A stretch of 64,000 bases of DNA from assembly GCA_022447625.1 (NCBI GenBank), contig JAKVAX010000007.1:62001-126000 (forward strand). Reading direction: 5' to 3'. Within the stretch, counting starts at the first letter, position 1. Each line of letters opens with the position of its first letter. The position numbers and the translations under genes are program-made. The stretch is from Flavobacteriales bacterium (GTDB lineage: Bacteria; Bacteroidota; Bacteroidia; Flavobacteriales_D; Sanyastnellaceae). Of the stretch, positions 42,287-50,410 are shown one piece after another. The notes under the pieces are model-generated. The model saw only the letters and a list, made by a program, of their open reading frames with translations. It had not been told where the DNA came from and ran no database searches.

Positions 42287-43729
42287 TCACATGCGATCTG
42301 CTAACAAAGAGCGCACATATACCAATCTTAGGAGTCCGGTTAGGAAGGAACTTACAACTGCTACCCCCAGGAATCCTGCAAATTCTAACTCCCATGCTAG
42401 GTCAATTATTGTGGTCACCCATGCAGAAGTTGCTAAGATACTTAAGAATAGGAGGCTACGTAAGAATACGCCATTTTGTAGCTTGATCTTTACCAGCCTG
42501 TAGCACAGGATGATTTGTACTATGGCTACTAATATTTGGGTGGCTAAACTGGCTAGCGCCGAACCGGTAGAAGTATGTTCTGGAATGAGGATACAGTTCA
42601 AAACGATGTTCAGAATGACAGCGCTTCCTGCAATTCTATTCATGGCCTTCATGTCTCCGTTTGCTGTCAATAGGGTTCCCCATAGATAGGTCATCATCAT
42701 GAAGAAGAAAGAGATCATGAGCAACATGAATGGACTGCTCGCGGCTTCAATCTCAGCGTCGTAGACCAGGCTTAGGATTTCGGATGGCCATAGGGCACAA
42801 GTGAACGACATGATACTCCCACCCACCAAGATCAAGCGAAAGGCATTGCTCACTAGGGGAGTAGTATCTTCTTTATGCTTTAGCTGTTTCGATAGAAGTG
42901 GTAGTAACAGCGTAGCGAAAAGGAAGCCAACCATATTCGAAGCCTCGAATAAACGATACCCCATCGCATAAACACCTGAGTGATAATCACCATCTGGAAG
43001 CATACGCTCGAGCATTACTGAATCGGTTTTGTAATAAACCATCATCAGCAAGACCAGTAATGCATAAGGAAGACTTTCTTTCAGAATAACACGATTCACG
43101 CGTGGTTTCCAGCGCAATTGAATCTTTCCGGCTTTCTGAATAACCATGACCAGCGCAACCACCATTCCAACCGCATAGGCTATCGTTTGGCCGTAAACCA
43201 GCAAGTAGATATTGAAGCCCTCTTCCGCCGGTGAGGCGAAAAGAACAGCACCCAGGCCTAAAAGGAGAATCGCTCGGTCAAGCACCGATACCACCGCATC
43301 GCGTGAGAAAAGCATCATGCCACTCAGATTAGAACGCAGGTATAGAATGCTGGCTGATAATAGTTGGTTCAGTCCAAGCCATGCCAGAAGTTTAAGGTCT
43401 GCGCCTTCGTATTGTAAAATGAGCGCCGCACCTATGAGTAGCACGAAATACAAGGCAACAAGAGAAAGTCTTAACAACGCAACACTATTGAAATAGCTAG
43501 CTACCATATGTTGTTTTCTCGCGACACTTCGACTCGTAAAGGTGTTGATGCCCAGATCTAAGAAAATGTTCAGAAGAAAAGAGAGGTTGAGCAGGGCTGC
43601 GTAGTTTCCGAACACTTCTGCTCCCACTCGGTTCTGCACCTCCGTTTCTACGAATAGCAAATACGCTGGCTTGATCATCAAGTTCAGCAGAAGGAGCAGC
43701 GATAAGTTAGTAAGGAAGGTTCGTTGCAT
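42287..43729 (-). CDS. Oligosaccharide flippase, Wzx-like
   Basis: The 480-residue protein has about fourteen helices and starts MQRTFLTNLSLLLLLNLMIKP, then VGAEVFGNYAALLNLSFLLNIFLDLGINTF, the typical first repeat of polysaccharide transporters. It should move lipid-linked repeat units across the inner membrane. It stands next to the split wzz and wzy genes, as in a Wzx/Wzy pathway. The start is close (75 bases) to the divergent glycosyltransferase. Confidence 0.88.
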   Translation of the reverse strand: MQRTFLTNLSLLLLLNLMIKPAYLLFVETEVQNRVGAEVFGNYAALLNLSFLLNIFLDLGINTFTSRSVARKQHMVASYFNSVALLRLSLVALYFVLLIGAALILQYEGADLKLLAWLGLNQLLSASILYLRSNLSGMMLFSRDAVVSVLDRAILLLGLGAVLFASPAEEGFNIYLLVYGQTIAYAVGMVVALVMVIQKAGKIQLRWKPRVNRVILKESLPYALLVLLMMVYYKTDSVMLERMLPDGDYHSGVYAMGYRLFEASNMVGFLFATLLLPLLSKQLKHKEDTTPLVSNAFRLILVGGSIMSFTCALWPSEILSLVYDAEIEAASSPFMLLMISFFFMMMTYLWGTLLTANGDMKAMNRIAGSAVILNIVLNCILIPEHTSTGSALASLATQILVAIVQIILCYRLVKIKLQNGVFLRSLLFLSILATSAWVTTIIDLAWELEFAGFLGVAVVSSFLTGLLRLVYVRSLLADRM

Positions 43730-43804
43730 GCGTCACGGTCAGCGGTCGAAAGTTAGTGATAAGCGCCAAGTCATCACGTGTGCAATTCCAGTATATTCGC
43801 CGAG

Positions 43805-44929
43805 ATGTTCAAGATAGCGGTGAATACACGTTTGTTGCGTCCCGGAAGACTCGAAGGAATTGGTTGGTTTACTTGGGAGTCCTTCCGAAGAATAGCCTTG
43901 GCACATCCGGAAGTGGAGTTCCATTTTTTCTTTGATGAAAACCCACCTTCCGAGTTCATTCCTAGTGACAACGTGATTGGTCATCGTGTATTACCTCCGG
44001 CACGAAGGAGATTCCTCTACCGCTGGTGGTTCGATTACTCCATTCCACGAAAGTTGAAGTCTTTGGAGGTTGATCTATTTGTGTCTCCTGATGGTTTCGC
44101 TTCGCTCCGAACTGATGTTCCACAATTGGTAGTGATGCATGATTTGAATTTCGAACACTTACCGCATCTGCTACCGCCGAAGGTATCTGAGTTTTATCAG
44201 AAGATGTTTCCTCAGTATGCGGCAAAAGCAGAACGAATTGCCACCGTTTCTGAGTACTCGAAGAAAGACATTGTAAGTCATTATGCTGTGCCGTCGCATC
44301 GTATTGACGTAGTTGGGAATGGAGTGAATGAACAGTATCGACCATTGAGTCAAGAGGAGCGGATTGAAGTCAGAGCCAATTTCTCTGACGAGAAACCCTA
44401 CTTCGTCTACGTCGGTTCCTTGAATCCGCGGAAGAATATACCGCGTTTGTTGCGAGCTTTTGAAGTCTTTAAGAATGATACAGGCTCTGATTACAAGTTG
44501 CTCATTGTTGGCCAACCCATGTGGAAGGGGTCGGAAATCGAAGAAGTTGTAAAGGCAATGTTGCACCGTGAAGACGTGTCTTTTCTGGGGAGAAGAGCGC
44601 CAGATGAACTGGCACTCATTGTTGGCGCAGCGCGAGCTATGGTTTTTGTTCCGCTATTTGAAGGATTTGGAATTCCTGCAATCGAGGCTTTTGCGGCTGG
44701 AGTGCCATTGGTGACAAGTAACGTCACTTCGCTTCCAGAAGTAGCAGGAGATGCGGCAATCTTGGTTGATCCTAAAAGTGTTAGTGAGATTGCTGGGGCC
44801 ATGAAGCGAATCAAAAGCGACAGCGACTTGCGTGATGATCTCATCGAAAGAGGCTATGCAAGAACCGAGCTATATACATGGGATAAAACCGCAGAGCTTC
44901 TGTGGAAAAGTATCGAAGCCGCCCTATAA
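43805..44929 (+). CDS. Glycosyltransferase, GT4 family
   Basis: From the ATG at 43805 the protein has 374 residues and the GT-B fold: MFKIAVNTRLLRPGRLEGIG at the first loop, IATVSEYSKKDIVSHY mid-protein, the NPRKNIPRLLRAFE segment, and FVPLFEGFGIPAIEAFAAG, which is the E-x7-E nucleotide-sugar motif. It should add a sugar, perhaps mannose or a related hexose, to a surface glycan. A longer frame from 43778 is open but starts outside the fold. Confidence 0.92.
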   Translation: MFKIAVNTRLLRPGRLEGIGWFTWESFRRIALAHPEVEFHFFFDENPPSEFIPSDNVIGHRVLPPARRRFLYRWWFDYSIPRKLKSLEVDLFVSPDGFASLRTDVPQLVVMHDLNFEHLPHLLPPKVSEFYQKMFPQYAAKAERIATVSEYSKKDIVSHYAVPSHRIDVVGNGVNEQYRPLSQEERIEVRANFSDEKPYFVYVGSLNPRKNIPRLLRAFEVFKNDTGSDYKLLIVGQPMWKGSEIEEVVKAMLHREDVSFLGRRAPDELALIVGAARAMVFVPLFEGFGIPAIEAFAAGVPLVTSNVTSLPEVAGDAAILVDPKSVSEIAGAMKRIKSDSDLRDDLIERGYARTELYTWDKTAELLWKSIEAAL

Positions 44930-44962
44930 GCCGCGCGTCTTGAATCTTCTACCTTCGAGCTC

Positions 44963-45562
44963 ATGGGATTGAAGAATTATATGCACAAAGAAATGATCGA
45001 AGCTGGTTGCGATGAAGCTGGCAGAGGCTGTTTAGCTGGGCCGGTGGTGGCAGCGGCCGTTATTCTCGATCCTTCCAATCCTATTAAAGGCCTCGATGAT
45101 TCCAAGAAGCTTTCAGAAAAGAAACGAGAGGTTCTTCGTGTAGAGATTGAAGAAAAAGCGCTGGCATGGGCTGTTGGATTCATGACCCCAAAAGAAATTG
45201 ATGAGTTGAATATCCTCAAGGCTAGTTTTTATTCGATGCACCGAGCGCTTGAACAGCTGAAGGTATCTCCGGAGCATATTCTGGTTGATGGAAATCGTTT
45301 CATCGCATATCACGAGGTGCCACATACGACCGTGATCAAAGGAGATGGAAAGTATAAATCGATTGCTGCGGCAAGTATTTTGGCGAAGACACATCGCGAT
45401 GAGATGATGAAACGCTTTCACGAAGACTTCCCGCATTATTTATGGAACTCGAATAAAGGGTATCCAAGTCCAAGTCATCGAGCAGCAATTAAAGAGCATG
45501 GTCCTTGCGAGCATCACCGCATGAGTTTCCAGCTACTTCCCTCACAGTTAGAGCTTTTCTAA
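44963..45562 (+). CDS. rnhB: Ribonuclease HII
   Basis: The 199-residue enzyme removes RNA from RNA-DNA hybrids and starts repair at misplaced ribonucleotides. Its motifs are complete: AGCDEAGRGCLAGPVVAAAV (first two acids), LDDSKKLSEKKRE, LVDGNRF, and KGDGKYKSIAAASILAKTHRDE with the last acids. The ATGs at 44981 and 44993 are alternative starts. It is 33 bases behind the glycosyltransferase gene. Confidence 0.95.
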   Translation: MGLKNYMHKEMIEAGCDEAGRGCLAGPVVAAAVILDPSNPIKGLDDSKKLSEKKREVLRVEIEEKALAWAVGFMTPKEIDELNILKASFYSMHRALEQLKVSPEHILVDGNRFIAYHEVPHTTVIKGDGKYKSIAAASILAKTHRDEMMKRFHEDFPHYLWNSNKGYPSPSHRAAIKEHGPCEHHRMSFQLLPSQLELF

Positions 45563-45714
45563 TTCTTTCAATGTAAAGGAAATGTTAAGCTCAAGTTAAC
45601 AATGTTAAGAATCCGTGTGCTGAAAACGGCGCTAACTCACTCACCGGGGATTATTTGAGGTTTATCATTGAGTTAAGGCTACTCGTCGAGCTTTCAGATG
45701 CATTTAGGGTCATG

Positions 45715-45722
45715 TAGTTTTG
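45715..45722 (+). promoter_or_regulatory. Promoter of the large repeat protein
   Basis: TAGTTTTG matches the -7 consensus. TTTC, one base off TTTG, lies 19 bases upstream. The leader would be about 50 bases. The gap from 45563 to 45777 otherwise holds no gene. Confidence 0.55.
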
Positions 45723-45777
45723 CCTTACTTATCCGAGGACAAACCAAAAGTAGAATAACCTAAATTCATTTTGTACG

Positions 45778-48700
45778 ATGAAAAGACTATTAACCTTCAT
45801 TGCTCTACTAGCAGGTGTTTTTGCACTTTCTACAGCGCAAGCACAGGTCAATATCATTGACGAACAACTTCGCGACGGTGCAGCACCAGCGGGTTGGGGT
45901 GTGACTGATGTGGCCTTCACAACTTCAGCAGGTGGGTACGCCAACTTTACGGGCACTACCGGAGTACTTGAGACAACAGTAGTTGATCTTACTCCTTATA
46001 CAACTGTAGACCTAACTTTTACGGTAGCAAAATTTGGTTCTGGTGATAATGGACCAATTACTGTGGAAGTATCTGATGATGGTGGTGCGACTTTTACAGC
46101 TCAAACTTTTGATTCGCCAACACCAACTTCTTCAACTTACCTTACTTCTGGTCCTACTACGATCACTGCAACGGGCAACAACGTGGTGATTCGCTTCAGC
46201 GCTGTGAACAGTGCTTCAAACAAGCGAGTGCGTGACGTAGTTCTTGTAGGATTTGCAGGTGGAACGCCGGGATGTACTGATGCTACAGCATGTAACTACG
46301 ATATGTCAGCGACTATCGATGACGGTTCTTGTGAATTTGTAAGCTGTGCTGGATGTACAGACGCTACAGCATGTAACTATGATATGTCAGCTACGATTGA
46401 TGACGCTTCTTGTTTCTTCGTAGGTGATGCCTGTGATGATGGTGATGCTGCCACGATCAACGATTTGGTGCAAGCTGATTGTGGTTGTGCAGGTACTCTA
46501 GTATCTACAGTTGATTTGATCATTACTGAGATTCACTACAACGGAAACGACGGTGCAGGATTCCCTGACGTAGATTACGAGTATGTAGAGATCTACAATA
46601 ACGAAGCAGGAGCAGTTGATTTGACTGATTTTGCCATGGGCGGAATCACTTTCACTTTCCCAGCAGGAGCTTCTGTCGCGGCTGGCGAATTTGTAATCGT
46701 AGCTCTTGATCCAGCATTCTACACAGGAAACGGTTATCAGGTGTTCGGTCCTGCAACAGGAGGTCTTTCTAACGGCGGAGAGACGGTATCTGTCTTTGAT
46801 AACAACGGTGTACTTGTTGACGATGTGACATACGATGATGGAAACGGATGGCCAACTTCTCCTGATGGATCTGGTCCTTCATTGGAGCTCGCTGATCTAG
46901 CAGCTGACAACAACGATGCAGCAAACTGGCAAGCATCATGTGATGATAATGGAACTCCAGGTGCTGCGAACAGCACGCTTCCTTGTAACCCTTCAGTACC
47001 AGGAACCATCGTTGAGATTCAAACTGGAGTTATCGCAACTGGAACAACAGTAGAGACTAACGGTATCGTTACAGGGGTTTACGCTTCGCTGTACACAATC
47101 CAAGATGGAACAGGGGCAAACTCTGGAATCTGGGTTGAAGGTACAGGAGTTGCTCTAGGAGATGACGTAACTGTAGTTGGTGACGTTGCTGAATCATTCG
47201 ACTTAACCATCATTCAGAACGCACTAGTGACAATCAATACTTCAGGAAACGCTCTTCCCGCAGCACAGCTTCTTAGCACACTTGCTATCAACGATGAGCA
47301 GTGGGAAGGAGTGCTCGTTGAAACAACAGGATTGGTTGATAACGGTGATCTAGGATTCGGTGAGTGGAGCATTGATGATGCTTCAGGACCAGTTCGTATC
47401 GACGACGTGAACGGTGTAGCTGTTACTCCAACAATGGTGGGTGACCAGTACACAGTGATCGGACCATTGTACTACTCTTTCGGTAACTACAAGATTGCTC
47501 CGCGTGATAACGCAACAGATATCTTGAAGTGGGGGTGTACAGATGTAGCTTTCCCTAACTACGATCCAGCAGCGGTGATCGATGATGGCTCTTGTGGTGT
47601 TGTTCCAGGATGTACTGATCCAACGGCTGACAACTACGATCCAGCGGCGACGATTGATGATGGTTCTTGTGTCATCAGTGGTTGTACAGATCCAACAGCA
47701 TTGAACTACAATGCCAATGCGAACAACGACGATGGTTCTTGTTACTTCACACTACCAAACTTGGTGATCAACGAGATCCATTACAACCCTTGTACAGCAC
47801 AAGGTGATGATACAGTATACGAGTTTGTAGAAATCTACAATGCAGATGCAGTTTCTGTAGACCTAGAAGGAGTCACATTCTCTGCAGGTATCGACTTCAC
47901 TTTCGGTGCTGGTGCTACGATCGCAGCTGGTGAGTACATCATCGTAGCTGTAACGGCTGCTACTTACGCAGGAAACGGTTACCAAGTATTTGAAGCAAAC
48001 TCTGGTGGCTTCTCTAACGGAGGAGAAACAGTGACAATCGCAGATGCATTTGGAAACATCATCGATACAGTTCCTTTCGACGATGGAAACGGATGGCCAA
48101 CTTCTCCTGATGGAGGGTGTCCTTCATTGGAATTGATCGATCCAGGATTGGATAACACTGACCCTGCAAACTGGCAAGGCTCATACGTAGACAACGGAAC
48201 TCCAGGAGCCGTAAATTCTATGCCTCCTCCATCTACGAACTACACAATCTTCGAAATCCAATCAGATGTTGACGTTGATGGTGGTTCAAACAAGTCAGGT
48301 GAATACGTCACTACTTCAGGTGTAGTAACGGGCGTATACTCAAACGGTCAGTTCGCTATGCAAGATGGTACGGGAGCTTACTCAGGTATCTGGGTTGAAG
48401 GTACAGGTGTTGCTCTAGGTGACGAAGTTGATGTCACTGGTACTGTAACTGAGTCTTTCGGATTGACATTGATCTCAAATACCGCATTCATCACAGTATT
48501 GACAAGCGGAAACGCCCTTCCAGCTCCTCAGCTATTGGTAACGAACGGTATCAACGACGAGCAGTGGGAAGGTGTTCTTGTTTCTGTAACAGGACCAGTT
48601 TCTAACGGTGATGTTGGTTTCGGAGAATGGGCAGTGAACGACGGGTCTGGTGACGGACTAGTTGATGACCTAGGAATCCTTCTAGCGCCAGTTGACGCAG

Positions 48701-49734
48701 GTGTTACTTACACAGTGACTGGACCGAACTACTTCAGCTTCGGAGCATTTAAGATGCAGCCACGTGATTTGAACGATACACAGCGTTGGGGATGTACAGA
48801 TAACTCATTCCCGAACTTCGATCCTCTTGCGGTGATCGACGATGGTTCTTGTGGAAACCTCCCAGGATGTACTGATCCAGCAGCTGATAACTACGATCCT
48901 ACTGCAACAGTAGATGATGGTTCTTGCGTGTTCTCAGGGTGTACAGACCCAACTGCATTAAACTACAACGCTGCAGCCACTATCGATGACGGTTCTTGTT
49001 ACTTCACGCTACCAAACTTGGTAATCAACGAGATTCACTACAACCCATGTGTGCCACAAGGCGAAGATTTCGATTACGAGTTCGTTGAGATCTACAACGC
49101 AGAAGCAACAACAGTTGATTTGGAAGGATTCACCTTCGCAGCTGGTTTCGACTTTACATTCCCTGCAGGAGCACAGATGGCAGCTGGTGAGTACATCATC
49201 GTTGCTGTAACTGCTGCAACATATGCTGGTAATGGTTACCAGGTGTTTGAAGTTGAATTCGGAAACTTGGGTAACGGTGGTGAGACAATTCAATTGGCTG
49301 ACGCATTCGGAAACGTTATTGATGAAGTGACCTACGGTGTTCAAGCTCCATGGCCAATAGATCCAAATGGTGCATGTGTTTCGCTCGAGCTAATCGAAGA
49401 ATCTTTGGATAATACAGATGGTTCTAACTGGCAAAGCTCTTATGTTCTTTTCGGAACACCTGGAGCGCAGAACTCATCACTTGTTAATGGATGTACTGAC
49501 CCTACTGCATGCAACTACGACGCTGCGGCCAATGTAGACGATGGTTCTTGTGACTTCGCTAGCTGCTTCGGTTGTACTTACCCAACGGCAGACAACTACG
49601 ATGCAACAGCAACAGTAGACGACGGATCATGTGTATTTACGAACTCTTGTCCTGAAGACTTAAACCAGGATGGTATCGTGAACGCAGCTGACCTTCTTCA
49701 ATTCCTAGGGGCCTTCGGGGCTGCTTGTGAATAA
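45778..49734 (+). CDS. Large secreted protein with lamin-tail, OB-like and ten Cys-rich repeats
   Basis: The 1318-residue protein has a signal peptide (MKRLLTFIALLAGVFALSTA). A beta-rich domain fills residues 24-160. Three lamin-tail-like domains start near 246, 661 and 1080 (LVINEIHYNP). Two OB-like domains start near 409 and 822 (GIWVEGTGVALGD in each). Ten copies of a 21-residue unit of the form GCTDxxxxNYDxxAxxDDGSC lie between them. The end, DLNQDGIVNAADLLQFLGAF, is a dockerin-like calcium loop, and there is no type A or B sorting domain of the usual kind. It is probably secreted and adhesive or matrix-forming; activity is unknown. Confidence 0.88.
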   Translation: MKRLLTFIALLAGVFALSTAQAQVNIIDEQLRDGAAPAGWGVTDVAFTTSAGGYANFTGTTGVLETTVVDLTPYTTVDLTFTVAKFGSGDNGPITVEVSDDGGATFTAQTFDSPTPTSSTYLTSGPTTITATGNNVVIRFSAVNSASNKRVRDVVLVGFAGGTPGCTDATACNYDMSATIDDGSCEFVSCAGCTDATACNYDMSATIDDASCFFVGDACDDGDAATINDLVQADCGCAGTLVSTVDLIITEIHYNGNDGAGFPDVDYEYVEIYNNEAGAVDLTDFAMGGITFTFPAGASVAAGEFVIVALDPAFYTGNGYQVFGPATGGLSNGGETVSVFDNNGVLVDDVTYDDGNGWPTSPDGSGPSLELADLAADNNDAANWQASCDDNGTPGAANSTLPCNPSVPGTIVEIQTGVIATGTTVETNGIVTGVYASLYTIQDGTGANSGIWVEGTGVALGDDVTVVGDVAESFDLTIIQNALVTINTSGNALPAAQLLSTLAINDEQWEGVLVETTGLVDNGDLGFGEWSIDDASGPVRIDDVNGVAVTPTMVGDQYTVIGPLYYSFGNYKIAPRDNATDILKWGCTDVAFPNYDPAAVIDDGSCGVVPGCTDPTADNYDPAATIDDGSCVISGCTDPTALNYNANANNDDGSCYFTLPNLVINEIHYNPCTAQGDDTVYEFVEIYNADAVSVDLEGVTFSAGIDFTFGAGATIAAGEYIIVAVTAATYAGNGYQVFEANSGGFSNGGETVTIADAFGNIIDTVPFDDGNGWPTSPDGGCPSLELIDPGLDNTDPANWQGSYVDNGTPGAVNSMPPPSTNYTIFEIQSDVDVDGGSNKSGEYVTTSGVVTGVYSNGQFAMQDGTGAYSGIWVEGTGVALGDEVDVTGTVTESFGLTLISNTAFITVLTSGNALPAPQLLVTNGINDEQWEGVLVSVTGPVSNGDVGFGEWAVNDGSGDGLVDDLGILLAPVDAGVTYTVTGPNYFSFGAFKMQPRDLNDTQRWGCTDNSFPNFDPLAVIDDGSCGNLPGCTDPAADNYDPTATVDDGSCVFSGCTDPTALNYNAAATIDDGSCYFTLPNLVINEIHYNPCVPQGEDFDYEFVEIYNAEATTVDLEGFTFAAGFDFTFPAGAQMAAGEYIIVAVTAATYAGNGYQVFEVEFGNLGNGGETIQLADAFGNVIDEVTYGVQAPWPIDPNGACVSLELIEESLDNTDGSNWQSSYVLFGTPGAQNSSLVNGCTDPTACNYDAAANVDDGSCDFASCFGCTYPTADNYDATATVDDGSCVFTNSCPEDLNQDGIVNAADLLQFLGAFGAACE

Positions 49735-49758
49735 GTAGAAGGAAAGATACTGAATACA

Positions 49759-49783
49759 AAAAGGGGGCGTTTAGCCCCCTTTT
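49759..49783. terminator. Bidirectional terminator between the repeat protein and the MORN-like gene
   Basis: A perfect 10-bp stem (AAAAGGGGGC/GCCCCCTTTT) with a 5-base loop carries A on one side and T on the other. It lies 24 bases past the repeat protein stop and just touches the stop codon of the convergent gene. Confidence 0.9.
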
Positions 49784-50205
49784 CATTCTTCCATTCTAGC
49801 AACGAGTAATTTGTCGTTGGCGAAATATAGCCGGTACGACGACTCGGAGTAGTATCCTTGGATGAACCACTCGCCAATCTTCTGGCCCTGGTCAAATTCA
49901 GCTCTACCAGTGACTTTTCCATCTAGGTCCCAAGTGAGCCAAATCCCATCCCGTTTATTCTCGTGATAAGAACCTGACATGGTCAGCTTCCCATTCTCAT
50001 TGTAGAATAGGGCTAGCTGATGCAGGTATCCGTTTTCAAAGTTCAACACACGGCTTACTTCACCATTTGGGTGAAAGATCTCAAGTTGTCCTTGCAGAGG
50101 GAGGCTGTCGGATGAACAGTACTGGTCATTGACCATAATGAACTCTTGAGCATGCGTTGAAGCACTAAATAGGATGGCAATAAGTATGAATTTCAGTCTT
50201 GCCAT
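49783..50205 (-). CDS. Secreted MORN-repeat-like (YwqK-type) protein
   Basis: The 140-residue protein has signal peptide MARLKFILIAILFSASTHA and MORN-variant repeats: IFHPNGEVSRVLNFENGYL, FYNENGKLTMSGSYHENKRDG, then TWDLDGKVTGRAEFDQGQKIG. Such repeats are common in secreted Bacteroidota proteins, and their function is mostly unknown. It shares a 205-base gap with the Na/phosphate symporter gene, which holds two phased repeat sets. Confidence 0.75.
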   Translation of the reverse strand: MARLKFILIAILFSASTHAQEFIMVNDQYCSSDSLPLQGQLEIFHPNGEVSRVLNFENGYLHQLALFYNENGKLTMSGSYHENKRDGIWLTWDLDGKVTGRAEFDQGQKIGEWFIQGYYSESSYRLYFANDKLLVARMEE

Positions 50206-50213
50206 AATGCTAA

Positions 50214-50243
50214 GTTAATAAAAAGTTAACATAAAAGAAACAT
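50214..50243. promoter_or_regulatory. Phased direct repeats, Pho-box-like (set 1)
   Basis: GTTAATA, GTTAACAT and GAAACAT stand with their AA(C/T)A cores 11 bases apart. The 11-base period and TTAACA core fit PhoB/PhoP-type binding sites. The set is nearest to the MORN-like gene. Confidence 0.45.
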
Positions 50244-50323
50244 TTAAATATGCTTAAATGACTGAAAATTAGTTTTATAGGATAAATCCTACAGGTTAAA
50301 CCCTATGGTGTTAAGTTAGATAC

Positions 50324-50363
50324 GTAACATTAAGATAACATTAAGCGTGCGCACGTTTAACAC
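50324..50363 (+). promoter_or_regulatory. Phased direct repeats, Pho-box-like (set 2)
   Basis: AACAT cores at 50326 and 50337 are 11 bases apart within AACATTAAG units, and AACAC at 50359 keeps the phase at 22 bases. They lie about 50-85 bases upstream of the Na/phosphate symporter start. Confidence 0.5.
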
Positions 50364-50410
50364 GCTCTTTGTCACTTTGGCCTCTTAATTCATCCTATTT
50401 TGGCCTGCTG

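Noticed and set aside
49009-49344. 111-codon minus-strand ORF opposite the large repeat protein
   Set aside because: Antisense of a repeated coding block; its Cys- and Ser-rich content follows from the sense codons.
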